A DNA stretch of 63,502 nt from Pseudomonas lopnurensis. Its GTDB lineage: Bacteria; Pseudomonadota; Gammaproteobacteria; Pseudomonadales; Pseudomonadaceae. Of this stretch, positions 50,701 through 59,247 are shown one piece after another. Below the pieces are notes generated by a model. It was not told where the DNA came from and made no database searches. It saw only the letters and a program-made list of their open reading frames with translations. Position 1 is the first letter of the stretch. Every line of letters begins with the position of its first letter. The DNA is taken from the NCBI RefSeq assembly GCF_015070855.1, contig NZ_JADDIX010000068.1, forward strand, positions 16,033 to 79,534, read 5' to 3'. The translations under genes were made by a program, and so were the position numbers.

Positions 50701-50716
50701 CTGACCTTTCGGTCAA
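50701..50716. promoter_or_regulatory. CTGACCTTTCGGTCAA operator-like site before permease gene
   Basis: Its reverse complement TTGACCGAAAGGTCAG differs by one base from the xdhA site at 43225-43240. It lies 23 bp after the TTGTATACAA site, so two regulators may meet at this promoter. Confidence 0.65.
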
Positions 50717-50806
50717 CTACCGAAGCAGGATGCGCCTACCATCACCCACCCCTCGGGAGTACTTGCGCTCCGGGTGATCGACAACAAGAACGATGAGGAA
50801 CACCCA

Positions 50807-52153
50807 GTGGAAAGCATCAAGCAGGAACACAAGGCTGCGCACCTGCAGCAGAAGGCACCCGGCTGGCTCGACCGCTTCTTCAGGCTCAGCGAGCACCGCA
50901 CCAGTGTCCGTACCGAGCTGCTCGCCGGCCTGACGACATTCGTCACCATGGTCTACATCATCTTCGTCAACCCCAACATCATGGCCGACGCCGGCGTCGA
51001 TCACGGCGCGGCATTCGTCGCGACCTGCATCGGCGCCGCGCTCGGCTGCTTCCTCATGGGCCTGTATGCCAACTGGCCGGTGGGCCTGGCGCCGGGCATG
51101 GGGCTGAATGCCTTCTTCACCTACACGGTGGTCGGCGAGATGGGCTACAGCTGGCAGATCGCCCTGGGCGCGGTGTTCATCTCCGGCGTGCTGTTCATGT
51201 TCATGAGCCTGTCGCGCATCCGCGAATGGCTGCTCAACAGCATCCCGATGAGTTTGCGCTTCGCCATGGGTGCCGGGGTCGGCCTGTTCCTCGGGCTGAT
51301 CGGCCTGAAGACCGCCGGCATCGTCGTCGACAGCCCGGCCACGCTACTGACCATGGGCTCGTTCGCCGAACCTTCGGCACTGCTGGCGGCCATCTGCTTC
51401 CTGCTGATCGCGGCCCTCAGCCACCGCAACGTATTCGGCGCCATTCTGGTCAGCATCCTGGCGGTGACCGGCATCGGCTGGGCGCTGGGGCTGGTGGAGT
51501 ACAACGGCCTGGTGTCGATGCCGCCGAGCCTGGCGCCGACCTGGCTGGCGATGGATATCGCCGGTGCGCTCAACGTGGCGATGGTCAGCGTGATCCTGGC
51601 GTTCCTCTTCGTGAACATGTTCGACACCGCCGGCACGCTGATGGGCGTGGCGCACCGCGCGCATCTGGTCGACGAGGACGGCAAGATCCAGAACCTGTCC
51701 CGCGCACTGAAAGCCGACAGCACCTCCAGCGTGGTCGGAGCGTTCGTCGGTTGCCCACCGGTGACCAGCTACGTGGAAAGCGCCTCGGGCGTCGCCGCGG
51801 GCGGGCGCACCGGACTGACCGCGATCACCGTCGGCGTGCTGTTCCTCGCGGCGATGTTCTTCGCCCCGCTGGCCGGCATGATCCCCGCCTACGCCACCGC
51901 CGGCGCGCTGATCTACGTGGCGATGCTGATGATGAGCGGCTTGGCGCACATCGATTGGGAAGACCTCACGGACACCATTCCGGCGATCGTCACCGTGGTG
52001 ATGATGCCGCTGACCTTCTCCATCGCCAACGGCATCGCCCTGGGCTTTTTGACCTATGCGACGTTGAAGCTGCTGACCGGCCAGCGCGACAAGGTGTCGA
52101 TCAGCCTGTACGTGCTCTGTGTCATATTCATCGCCAAGTTCGCGTTCCTCTGA
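50807..52153 (+). CDS. AzgA-type NCS2 purine permease
   Basis: A 448-residue multi-spanning permease of the AzgA-like guanine/hypoxanthine group. LLAGLTTFVTMVYIIFVNP, NWPVGLAPGMGLNAFFTYTVV, NMFDTAGTLMGVA and ADSTSSVVGAFVGCPPVTSYVESASGV are signatures. It brings oxopurines across the inner membrane. I chose the GTG at 50807 (VESIKQEHKA), with GAGGA 7 nt upstream; the alternative at 50774 overlaps that ribosome site. Terminated by a strong hairpin. Confidence 0.93.
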   Translation: MESIKQEHKAAHLQQKAPGWLDRFFRLSEHRTSVRTELLAGLTTFVTMVYIIFVNPNIMADAGVDHGAAFVATCIGAALGCFLMGLYANWPVGLAPGMGLNAFFTYTVVGEMGYSWQIALGAVFISGVLFMFMSLSRIREWLLNSIPMSLRFAMGAGVGLFLGLIGLKTAGIVVDSPATLLTMGSFAEPSALLAAICFLLIAALSHRNVFGAILVSILAVTGIGWALGLVEYNGLVSMPPSLAPTWLAMDIAGALNVAMVSVILAFLFVNMFDTAGTLMGVAHRAHLVDEDGKIQNLSRALKADSTSSVVGAFVGCPPVTSYVESASGVAAGGRTGLTAITVGVLFLAAMFFAPLAGMIPAYATAGALIYVAMLMMSGLAHIDWEDLTDTIPAIVTVVMMPLTFSIANGIALGFLTYATLKLLTGQRDKVSISLYVLCVIFIAKFAFL

Positions 52154-52170
52154 GCGAGGCGAAATCCAGG

Positions 52171-52193
52171 CCCGCCGCTTGCGGCGGGTTTTT
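52171..52193 (+). terminator. Rho-independent terminator after permease gene
   Basis: Stem CCCGCCGC/GCGGCGGG with a TT loop and five T, 17 bp after the stop codon. Confidence 0.93.
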
Positions 52194-52211
52194 CATGTAG
52201 GGGGTAGCTGA

Positions 52212-52838
52212 ATGAACGTGGAGACCTGGTTGCTGTTCGCGAGCGCGGCGCTGGTGGTGATCCTGATTCCCGGCCCGCTGTCACTGCTGATGATCGGCAA
52301 CAGCCTCAACTACGGCGTGCGCCGCTCCTGGCCGGCCTTCGTCGGCGGCGTCAGCGCCTCGATCTGCCTGCTCAGCGCCTCGGCCGCCGGCCTCGGTGCG
52401 CTGCTGCTGGCCTCGGAACGGCTGTTCAGCGCGCTCAAGCTGGTCGGCGCGCTGTACCTGTTCTATCTCGCCTGGCAAAGCTGGCAGGCCTCGCGCCAGG
52501 CCGGCACGCCGGCCGGCCTGCCGGCGGCCCTGCCCTACCCCGGCTTCCGCCCGCTGTTCTGGCGCGCCTTCGGCCTGGGCGCCAGCAACCCCAAGGACAT
52601 CCTGTTCTTCGCCGCCTTCCTGCCGCAATTCCTCAGCGCCGAACGGCCCTTCCTGCCGCAGTTGCTGGTGATGATCGCCACCTGGGCGGTGCTCGACCTG
52701 TGCTGCAAGCTCTTCTATGGCCTGTGCGCCCACGGCGCGGCGCGCTACCTGCGCACCGGCAATGGGCAAGTGTGGTTCAACCGCATCAGCGCCGCCCTAT
52801 TCGGGGGCGCGGGGACGGCGTCGCTGTTGAGCCGGTGA
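52212..52838 (+). CDS. LysE-family translocator (RhtB type)
   Basis: A 208-residue six-helix exporter. The N-terminal VVILIPGPLSLLMIGNSLNYGVRRSW and central FGLGASNPKDILFFAAFLPQFL match the LysE/RhtB family that exports amino acids. It sits just behind a terminator, inside the purine locus, without an obvious purine role. ATG start. Likely a later insertion into the cluster. Confidence 0.9.
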   Translation: MNVETWLLFASAALVVILIPGPLSLLMIGNSLNYGVRRSWPAFVGGVSASICLLSASAAGLGALLLASERLFSALKLVGALYLFYLAWQSWQASRQAGTPAGLPAALPYPGFRPLFWRAFGLGASNPKDILFFAAFLPQFLSAERPFLPQLLVMIATWAVLDLCCKLFYGLCAHGAARYLRTGNGQVWFNRISAALFGGAGTASLLSR

Positions 52839-52850
52839 GGCTCGCCCCGC

Positions 52851-52914
52851 TTTTCGGTAGGAGGTGCCTGCGCGTCTTCGATGCAGCGCTGTCGGGCAGC
52901 AAACAGGGTGCAGC
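52851..52914. repeat. CGCGTCTTCG...GCAGCGCTGTCG...GCAAACAGGGT repeat, copy 1
   Basis: Shares GCGTCTTCG, GCAGCGCTGTCG and GCAGCAAACAGGGT in the same order and spacing with 63333-63395. Confidence 0.75.
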
Positions 52915-53035
52915 CCCGAGAAAGCCGCATGGGCACACCGAGCCCGTAGGAGCCGGGGGGGACGCCGAGTCCTTGCCGGCGATCATCGGCGTTGCGGCCG
53001 ATCGCCCGCAAGCGGGCTCCTACGACCACCACCAC

Positions 53036-53059
53036 AAAAAACCCGCCACGAAGGCGGGT
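53036..53059 (-). terminator. Rho-independent terminator of hiuH
   Basis: On the minus strand, stem ACCCGCC/GGCGGGT with loop TTCGT is followed by a run of T, 41 bp after the hiuH stop. Confidence 0.9.
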
Positions 53060-53099
53060 AAAGGGACTCAGGGAGAGTCAATGCACGGCAAAAATGGAT

Positions 53100-53453
53100 T
53101 CAACTGCCCCGATAGGTGGAGTAGCTGTAGGGAGAAATCAGCAGCGGCACGTGGTAATGGTCCTGCCCGGCATCGATGCCGAACCGCAGCACCACCACGT
53201 CGAGGAACGCCGGCTCGGCCAGCGCGGCTCCACGGCGGCGGTAGTAGTCGCCGGCGCTGAACTGCAACTGGTAGACGCCCGAACGATAGGCTTCGCCTTC
53301 GAGCAGCGGGCTGTCGCAACGGCCGTCGGCGTTGGTTTCGCGCGTGGCGACCAGCTCCAGGCCCTGCGCCTCGACGCGATACAGCTCGACCTTGATGCCG
53401 CTGCCCGGACAACCGTGGGCAGCATCCAGTACGTGTGTGGTCAAACGGCCCAC
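53100..53453 (-). CDS. hiuH: 5-Hydroxyisourate hydrolase (transthyretin-like)
   Basis: A 117-residue transthyretin-like enzyme that hydrolyses 5-hydroxyisourate to OHCU. GRLTTHVLDAAHGCPG at the start, the central LYRVEAQGLELVATRETNADGR, and the terminal YSTYRGS tetrapeptide signature are intact. I chose the GTG at 53453 with GGAGG 5 nt upstream; an in-frame ATG at 53492 adds 13 unrelated residues. Divergent from puuE, with two operator-like palindromes between them. Confidence 0.94.
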   Translation of the reverse strand: MGRLTTHVLDAAHGCPGSGIKVELYRVEAQGLELVATRETNADGRCDSPLLEGEAYRSGVYQLQFSAGDYYRRRGAALAEPAFLDVVVLRFGIDAGQDHYHVPLLISPYSYSTYRGS

Positions 53454-53533
53454 GTGCACCTCCGCTTCAATGGATGGAATGCACTGGAGCATAGCATGCG
53501 AATGCAGTCATTCAAGACAATTCAATAACAAAA

Positions 53534-53543
53534 TTGTACACAA
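53534..53543. promoter_or_regulatory. Operator-like TTGTACACAA (site 3)
   Basis: Matches TTGTNNACAA, with an imperfect centre, 81 bp upstream of the hiuH start. Proposed control of hiuH by the GntR-family regulator. Confidence 0.6.
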
Positions 53544-53651
53544 CACAAAAAACCCGAGCTGGCCCGTTTCCTGCTGGACTTCCAGGCAGTGACTGACGCG
53601 GATTGGCGCGCTTCGCCGGATAAGCGGGCGCAACGGGAGGCAATTTTCTTA

Positions 53652-53681
53652 TTTACAAAGCGCAATTCGTTTTGTATACAA
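53652..53681 (+). promoter_or_regulatory. puuE promoter with embedded TTGTATACAA operator (site 4)
   Basis: TTTACA (53652-53657), 17 bp, TATACA (53675-53680) forms a promoter whose -10 lies inside the perfect palindrome TTGTATACAA (53672-53681). The GTG start is 49 bp downstream. Binding here would block polymerase. Confidence 0.68.
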
Positions 53682-53729
53682 TCTACATCCGGTCGCCCCG
53701 TCACGACCTGCCACAAAGGAAGCATCACA

Positions 53730-54674
53730 GTGAACGCCGACTACCCTCGCGACCTCATCGGTTACGCCAGCAATCCGCCCCACCCGCATTGGCCGGGCGA
53801 GGCCCGCATCGCCCTGTCCTTCGTGCTGAACTACGAGGAAGGCGGCGAGCGCTGCGTGTTGCATGGTGACAAGGAGTCCGAGGCGTTCCTCTCCGAGATG
53901 GTCGCCGCACAGCCGTTGCAGGGCGTGCGCCACATGAGCATGGAGTCGCTCTACGAATACGGCAGCCGCGCCGGCGTCTGGCGCCTGCTCAAGCTGTTCG
54001 ACAAGCACGGCATTCCGCTGACCGTGTTCGCCGTGGCGATGGCCGCGCAGCGTCACCCCGAGGCGATCCGCGCGATGGTCGACGCCGGTCACGAGATATG
54101 CAGCCACGGCTACCGCTGGATCGACTACCAGTACATGGACGAGGCGCAGGAACGTGAGCATATGCTCGAGGCCATCCGCATCCTCACCGAGCTGACCGGC
54201 GAACGCCCGGTCGGCTGGTACACCGGCCGCACCGGCCCCAACACCCGGCGCCTGGTGCGCGAGGAAGGCGGCTTCCTCTACGACTCCGATACCTACGATG
54301 ACGACCTGCCCTACTGGGACCCGGAATCGACGCCGGACAGGCCGCACCTGGTGATCCCCTATACGCTGGACACCAACGACATGCGCTTCACCCAGGTGCA
54401 GGGCTTCAACAAGGGCGACGACTTCTTCGAGTACCTCAAGGACGCCTTCGACGTGCTCTATGCCGAAGGCTGCGAAGGGGCGCCGAAGATGCTCTCGATC
54501 GGCATGCATTGCCGCCTGCTCGGCCGCCCGGCGCGGATCGCCTCGCTGGCACGCTTCATCGACTATGTGAAAGGTCACGACAAGGTCTGGTTCGCCCGCC
54601 GCGCCGATATCGCCCGCCACTGGCACGCCACCCACCCATTCTCTTCGGATAAAGAGCAAGGAGAAGCGAAATGA
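53730..54674 (+). CDS. puuE: PuuE, polysaccharide-deacetylase-type allantoinase
   Basis: A 314-residue metal-dependent allantoinase of the deacetylase superfamily, opening allantoin to allantoate. ARIALSFVLNYEEGGE and DAGHEICSHGYRWIDYQ hold fold residues, and GWYTGRTGPNTRRLV follows. The GTG at 53730 (VNADYPRDLIGY) has AAGGAAG 8 nt upstream and matches the family; an in-frame start at 53589 would cross the promoter. Its stop overlaps the uraD ATG (ATGA). Confidence 0.95.
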   Translation: MNADYPRDLIGYASNPPHPHWPGEARIALSFVLNYEEGGERCVLHGDKESEAFLSEMVAAQPLQGVRHMSMESLYEYGSRAGVWRLLKLFDKHGIPLTVFAVAMAAQRHPEAIRAMVDAGHEICSHGYRWIDYQYMDEAQEREHMLEAIRILTELTGERPVGWYTGRTGPNTRRLVREEGGFLYDSDTYDDDLPYWDPESTPDRPHLVIPYTLDTNDMRFTQVQGFNKGDDFFEYLKDAFDVLYAEGCEGAPKMLSIGMHCRLLGRPARIASLARFIDYVKGHDKVWFARRADIARHWHATHPFSSDKEQGEAK

Positions 54675-55186
54675 GCCGCTTCCAGACCCTGACCCCGTCC
54701 CGACTGGACCGCGACGCATTCGTCGCCGCCTTCGCCGACATCTACGAGCACTCGCCCTGGGTCGCCGAGCGCGCCTACGAGCAGGGCGTGGACGCCAGCC
54801 TCGACGACATCGACACGCTGCACCAGCGCATGGCCGGCATCCTGCTCGCTGCCAGCCGCGAAGAACAGCTGGCGCTGATCAACGCTCACCCGGACCTTGC
54901 CGGCAAGGCCGCCGTCCGCGGCGAGCTCACCGCCTCCTCCACCTCGGAGCAGGCCGGCGCCGGCATCCACGAATGCAGCGCCGAAGAATTCGCTCGCTTC
55001 ACCGCGCTCAACGACGCCTACAAGGCCCGGTTCGGCTTCCCCTTCATCAAGGCGGTGAAAGGCAGCAACCGGCACCAGATCCTGGCGGCCTTCGAGGAGC
55101 GCATCCACAACGCACCCGAGCAGGAGTTCGCCACGGCGCTGGCCGAGATCAACAAGATCGCCCTGTTCCGACTGCAGGCGATGTGA
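54671..55186 (+). CDS. uraD: UraD, OHCU decarboxylase
   Basis: A 171-residue enzyme that decarboxylates OHCU to S-allantoin. The motif NAHPDLAGKA (from residue 71) contains the catalytic histidine, and FGFPFIKAVKGSNRHQIL is the conserved C-terminal block. Coupled to puuE by a 4-bp overlap and followed by alc after 66 bp. Confidence 0.95.
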   Translation: MSRFQTLTPSRLDRDAFVAAFADIYEHSPWVAERAYEQGVDASLDDIDTLHQRMAGILLAASREEQLALINAHPDLAGKAAVRGELTASSTSEQAGAGIHECSAEEFARFTALNDAYKARFGFPFIKAVKGSNRHQILAAFEERIHNAPEQEFATALAEINKIALFRLQAM

Positions 55187-55252
55187 CCTAGCAACACCGC
55201 AACACAGGCAATAAAGGCAGAAACCGCTCCACTCAATTCAAGGCAGATCGCG

Positions 55253-56248
55253 ATGAAAGCTTACGCCGTACCTTTCGAGAAATACGTCAACCTGGCCGAC
55301 GCCCGCCTGGGCACCCGCGCCATTTCCGTCACCGACGACTGGTTCGCCGACGTCAACCGGCTGTTCCAGCCGACGCCGGCCGTATGGAAGGAGGGCGTGT
55401 TCGATGACAACGGCAAGTGGATGGATGGCTGGGAGTCGCGCCGCAAGCGGTTCGAAGGCTACGACCACGCGGTGATCCGCCTGGGCGTGCCGGGCCAGAT
55501 CAAGGGCGTGGACATCGACACCAGCCATTTCACCGGCAACTATCCGCCGTCGGCGTCGCTGGAAGCCTGCTTCGTCGCCGAAGGCGACCCGGACGCGGAT
55601 ACCATCTGGAGCGAGATCCTCCCGGCGGTGGAGCTTCAGGGCAACAGCCACCACTACCACGAGATCGCCTTCGAGCAACCGGTCAGCCACCTGCGCTTCA
55701 ACATCTACCCGGACGGCGGCGTGGCACGCCTGCGCGTACACGGCATTCCGTTCCGCGACTGGAGCAGCGTCGGCGACAACGAGCAGATCGACCTGGCCGC
55801 CGCACTCAACGGCGGCCGCGCCCTGGCCTGCTCCGACGAGCACTTCGGCCGCATGAGCAACATCCTCAACCCGAACCGTGGCGAGAACATGGGCGACGGC
55901 TGGGAAACCGCGCGCCGCCGCACCCCGGGCAACGACTGGGTGATCGTCGCCCTCGGCCATCCGGGCGAAATCGAGCGCATCGTCGTCGATACCCTGCACT
56001 TCAAGGGCAACTACCCGGACAGCTGCTCGATCCAGGCGGCCTACGTCAAGGGCGGCACCGACAGCCAGATCGAGACCCAGAGCCTGTTCTGGCGCGAGCT
56101 GCTGCCGAGCCAGAAGCTTTCGATGCACGCCGAACACGAGTTCGCCGAACAGATCGCCCAGCTCGGCCCGGTGACCCACGTGCGCCTGAACATCTTCCCG
56201 GACGGCGGCGTCAGCCGGCTGCGCCTGTTCGGCAAGGTGGCGCGTTAA
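55253..56248 (+). CDS. alc: Allantoicase
   Basis: A 331-residue two-repeat protein. Each half carries the allantoicase block: [20 protein letters not shown], then a matching [20 protein letters not shown]; both are followed by a conserved HF-GNYP motif. It splits allantoate into urea and ureidoglycolate. ATG start. Third gene of the ureide operon. Confidence 0.96.
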   Translation: MKAYAVPFEKYVNLADARLGTRAISVTDDWFADVNRLFQPTPAVWKEGVFDDNGKWMDGWESRRKRFEGYDHAVIRLGVPGQIKGVDIDTSHFTGNYPPSASLEACFVAEGDPDADTIWSEILPAVELQGNSHHYHEIAFEQPVSHLRFNIYPDGGVARLRVHGIPFRDWSSVGDNEQIDLAAALNGGRALACSDEHFGRMSNILNPNRGENMGDGWETARRRTPGNDWVIVALGHPGEIERIVVDTLHFKGNYPDSCSIQAAYVKGGTDSQIETQSLFWRELLPSQKLSMHAEHEFAEQIAQLGPVTHVRLNIFPDGGVSRLRLFGKVAR

Positions 56249-56260
56249 GACCCGCTAGCC

Positions 56261-56332
56261 GTAGGGTGGGTGAAACCCGCCGATGCGGAGCCGGCATACG
56301 GCACGGACGGCGGGTTGCAACCCGCCCTACGG
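56261..56332. repeat. GTAGGGTGGGT...ACCCGCCCTACGG hairpin repeat
   Basis: GTAGGGTGGGTGAAACCCGCC (first 20 shared) and CGGGTTGCAACCCGCCCTACGG face each other between alc and allA. The outer words resemble the 40575 and 49563 repeats. Confidence 0.75.
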
Positions 56333-56360
56333 ACCTCCCAACCCAGACAACGAGAACAGC

Positions 56361-56873
56361 ATGCGCACATTGACCATCGAGCCGCTGACCAAGGATGCCT
56401 TCGCCCCCTTCGGCGACGTCATCGAGACCGACGGCAGCGAGTACTTCATGATCAACAACGGCTCCACCCGCCGCTATCACAAGCTGGCGACGGTGGAGAC
56501 CGCGCAGCCGGAAGACCGGGCGATCATCAGCATCTTCGCCGCCGAGGCGCTGGAGATGCCGCTGGTGATCCGCATGCTGGAGCGTCATCCGCTGGGCAGC
56601 CAAGCCTTCGTGCCGCTGCTCGGCAAGCCCTTTCTGGTCGTGGTCGCGCCCCCTGGCGATGCACCTGTACCGGGCCACGTCCGCGCATTCGTCAGCAATG
56701 GCAGGCAGGGCGTCAATTACCACCGCGGCGTCTGGCACCACCCGGTGCTGACGATCGAAAAGCGGGATGAATTCCTGGTGGTCGATCGCAGCGGTTCTGG
56801 CAACAACTGCGACGAGTACTTTTTCACGGAGAGTGAACAGCTTCTCCTCGACCCCCAATCGGAATCGCGCTGA
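56361..56873 (+). CDS. allA: Ureidoglycolate lyase AllA
   Basis: A 170-residue cupin-like enzyme that converts ureidoglycolate to glyoxylate and urea. The N-terminal IEPLTKDAFAPFGDVIE and central NYHRGVWHHPVL blocks are signatures. The ATG at 56361 matches relatives; in-frame codons upstream come from the hairpin repeat. It lies 112 bp after alc and 88 bp before puuD. Confidence 0.95.
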   Translation: MRTLTIEPLTKDAFAPFGDVIETDGSEYFMINNGSTRRYHKLATVETAQPEDRAIISIFAAEALEMPLVIRMLERHPLGSQAFVPLLGKPFLVVVAPPGDAPVPGHVRAFVSNGRQGVNYHRGVWHHPVLTIEKRDEFLVVDRSGSGNNCDEYFFTESEQLLLDPQSESR

Positions 56874-56961
56874 GCATCTGCCGCGTCCGCGACGTGCTCG
56901 AGCCGGTTCCAACAAGAAGAAACAGCGGCCGCCTCACCGGCCGTGCGAGAGGTAAACAAAA

Positions 56962-58230
56962 GTGGACGCACATCTGACCGAATGGCTGAACCTGGGTATT
57001 CGCTGGATTCACATGATCGTCGGCATCGCCTGGATCGGTGCCTCCTTCTATTTCGTCTGGCTGGAGAACAACCTCAACCGCAGCAACCCGCGCGAAGGGC
57101 TCTCGGGTGATCTCTGGGCCATCCACGGTGGCGGCATCTACCACCTGGAGAAATACAAGCTGGCCCCACCGCAGATGCCGGAGAACCTGCACTGGTTCAA
57201 ATGGGAGGCCTACACCACCTGGCTCTCGGGCGTCGCCCTGCTGATGGTGGTCTACTACCTCAACCCGAGCCTCTACCTGATCGCGCCGGGCAGCGAGCTG
57301 AGCCCGGCCGCCGCCATTGCCATCGGCTTCGGCTCGCTGATCGTCGGCTGGTTCATCTACGACCTGCTCTGCGACTCGCCGCTGGGCAAGACGCCGGCCC
57401 TGCTCGGCCTGGTGCTGTTCGTGCTGGTGATCGCCGCCTGCTGGGGCTACTCGCAGATCTTCAGCGGCCGCGCCGCCTACATCCACACCGGCGCGCTGAT
57501 CGGCACCATCATGGTCGGCAATGTGTTCCGCATCATCATGCCGGCCCAGCGCGCACTGGTGGCGGCCATCGAGCAGAACCGCACGCCCGATCCGGTGCTG
57601 CCGGCCAAGGGCCTGCTGCGCTCTCGGCACAACAACTACTTCACCCTGCCGGTGCTGTTCATCATGATCAGCAACCACTTTCCGAGCACCTACGGCAGCC
57701 AGTACAACTGGCTGATCCTCGCCGCCCTCGGTGCGCTGTCGGTGCTGGCTCGCCATTATTTCAACACCCGCCACGACAGCAACCGCTTCGCCTGGGCGCT
57801 GCCGGCCGCCGCAGTGGGGATGATCTGCCTGGCCTTCGTCACCTCGCCCAACCGTCAGCCGGCCGCACCGAACCTCGCCGCCACCACGCCGGAACAGGCC
57901 AGCCAGGCCGCGCAGCAGCAGCCGCAGCAGGCTGTCGAACGACCCGCGACGGCAGCCGCCGGCGATGGCGTCGCGTTCGCCGAAGTGAGCAATGTGATCC
58001 ACGAGCGCTGCACCGTCTGCCATTCGGCGCAGCCGACCAGCCCGCTGTTCAGTGCCGCCCCCGCCGGCGTGATGTTCGACACGCCGCAGCAGATGCGCCA
58101 GCAGGCGGCCAAGATCCACGCGCAGACCGTCGCCAGCCAGATCATGCCGCTGGGCAACATCACCCAGATGACCACGGAAGAGCGCCAGTTGATCGGCCAG
58201 TGGATCGCCCAGGGCGCCCATACCGAATAA
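56962..58230 (+). CDS. puuD: PuuD, membrane urate oxidase fused to cytochrome c
   Basis: A 422-residue protein. The N-terminal eight-or-so-helix domain (WLNLGIRWIHMIVGIAWIGASF to about residue 300) is the DUF989-type urate hydroxylase, a Q/A/P-rich linker covers residues 308-335, and the C-terminal cytochrome c domain has the heme motif C350-TVC-H354. Electrons from urate can go to the respiratory chain, not to H2O2. The start is a GTG with AGAGG 11 nt upstream. Last gene of the operon, before a terminator. Confidence 0.95.
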   Translation: MDAHLTEWLNLGIRWIHMIVGIAWIGASFYFVWLENNLNRSNPREGLSGDLWAIHGGGIYHLEKYKLAPPQMPENLHWFKWEAYTTWLSGVALLMVVYYLNPSLYLIAPGSELSPAAAIAIGFGSLIVGWFIYDLLCDSPLGKTPALLGLVLFVLVIAACWGYSQIFSGRAAYIHTGALIGTIMVGNVFRIIMPAQRALVAAIEQNRTPDPVLPAKGLLRSRHNNYFTLPVLFIMISNHFPSTYGSQYNWLILAALGALSVLARHYFNTRHDSNRFAWALPAAAVGMICLAFVTSPNRQPAAPNLAATTPEQASQAAQQQPQQAVERPATAAAGDGVAFAEVSNVIHERCTVCHSAQPTSPLFSAAPAGVMFDTPQQMRQQAAKIHAQTVASQIMPLGNITQMTTEERQLIGQWIAQGAHTE

Positions 58231-58245
58231 CGGCCCGCCCCGAGG

Positions 58246-58284
58246 AAAAAGCCGAAGCCCGCTCGATGCGGGCTTCGGCTTTTT
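58246..58284. terminator. Terminator after puuD
   Basis: A 17-bp perfect stem AAAAAGCCGAAGCCCGC/GCGGGCTTCGGCTTTTT with loop TCGAT, 15 bp after puuD. Works in both directions. Confidence 0.96.
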
Positions 58285-58335
58285 CAGGTCTCGAGTTCGG
58301 TTCTTTGCATTTCTCCGGGACAGGGTTGCTTGACA

Positions 58336-58641
58336 ATGGACTGGCAAGACTGGGTGATGGTGCTGCTGTTCGGTTTGGTCTGGAGCTTCGTCGTTAAATC
58401 GATTATCGAGTGTGCTGATACTTCTGGTTTCGCCCTGCTGGGCGAGTCCCCTTTTCTTGTTTGGCCAAGAAAAAGGAACCAAAAAGAAGGCCACCCGACA
58501 TCCGGCCCCGGCTGCGCCGGGGTTCCCTCCTTCCGATGCCGCTCCGGGGGCCGTCACGAAGGGGCGTCCCTGCCCCTTCATTCCTCGCTCGGCGTCCCTG
58601 CCTCGCGTCCCCCTGCGCGACACCTCTACTCGGCCTCCTGA
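58336..58641 (+). CDS. Small membrane protein with repeat-derived C-terminus
   Basis: The first 30 or so residues (MDWQDWVMVLLFGLVWSFVV, then KSIIECADTS) form one plausible membrane helix. From codon 31 on the sequence is that of a 523-bp repeat also present in inverted form downstream, so the original end has been replaced. Likely a truncated small gene; function unknown. Confidence 0.35.
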   Translation: MDWQDWVMVLLFGLVWSFVVKSIIECADTSGFALLGESPFLVWPRKRNQKEGHPTSGPGCAGVPSFRCRSGGRHEGASLPLHSSLGVPASRPPARHLYSAS

Positions 58642-58948
58642 CGGGAACGGAGTCCGAGCCGCCTGAAAGGTCGTTGATGTTTGCTTTGGCTTGGCTTTTT
58701 CTTTGCACGAACTGTCAGGCGACTCCAAATGCCCCATCAGGAGGGTGAGTGGAATCGTTGCGCAGAGGGGCGAGCCGCAGGGATGCGGCGAGAGTCGTAA
58801 AGGGCCATGGATGGCCCTTGTACGACGACCCTCGGAGCGGCGATGGAGCGAACGAACCCCGGCGCAGCCGGGGCCGGATGCAGGGGCAAGCCCTTTTGGT
58901 TCCTTTTGGGGCGACTGCCAAAAGGGACTCGCCCAGCAGGGCGAAACC
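58426..58948. repeat. 523-bp imperfect palindromic repeat element
   Basis: The outer 25 bp (58426-58450 and 58924-58948, starting GGTTTCGCCCTGCTGGGCG) are exact inverted copies. A second 27-bp pair (58499-58525 and 58854-58880) is also exact. The centre is less matched. No transposase is encoded. Sequence of this style is common in pseudomonad intergenic regions and yields spurious proteins ending GLAQQGE-. Confidence 0.85.
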
Positions 58949-59247
58949 AAGCTATCAGACAGCTCGATAAGGGCCAATGAAAGCAAAACTTTCATTCAGC
59001 ACACGCAAACTTGCCAGTCCGGTATCAAATCTTTGCTTCCTCGAGAAAGCGCAATGAGCCGCCAGTTCTCTGGCAGGCCTTTACCACCGCAGGACACACG
59101 CCCACAGCTCCGGTGCGAACCGGACATCCCCCTGCAGTGTTCGGAAACACAACTTCTTGCCGGAAATCATGCCGACCGACGGGCGGTTGGGTAAGCTCGA
59201 AGGCACCAGCCACCGCCCCCCCATGGACCCACCCAGAGGCGCCGGTC
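58949..59247. other. Gene-free interval before the P-type ATPase
   Basis: About 300 bp without a supported gene. No clear promoter, repeat or terminator was recognised. Confidence 0.5.

Noticed and set aside
58400-58960. Insertion sequence with transposase
   Set aside because: Perfect inverted ends exist, but no frame inside resembles a transposase; listed as a repeat element instead.
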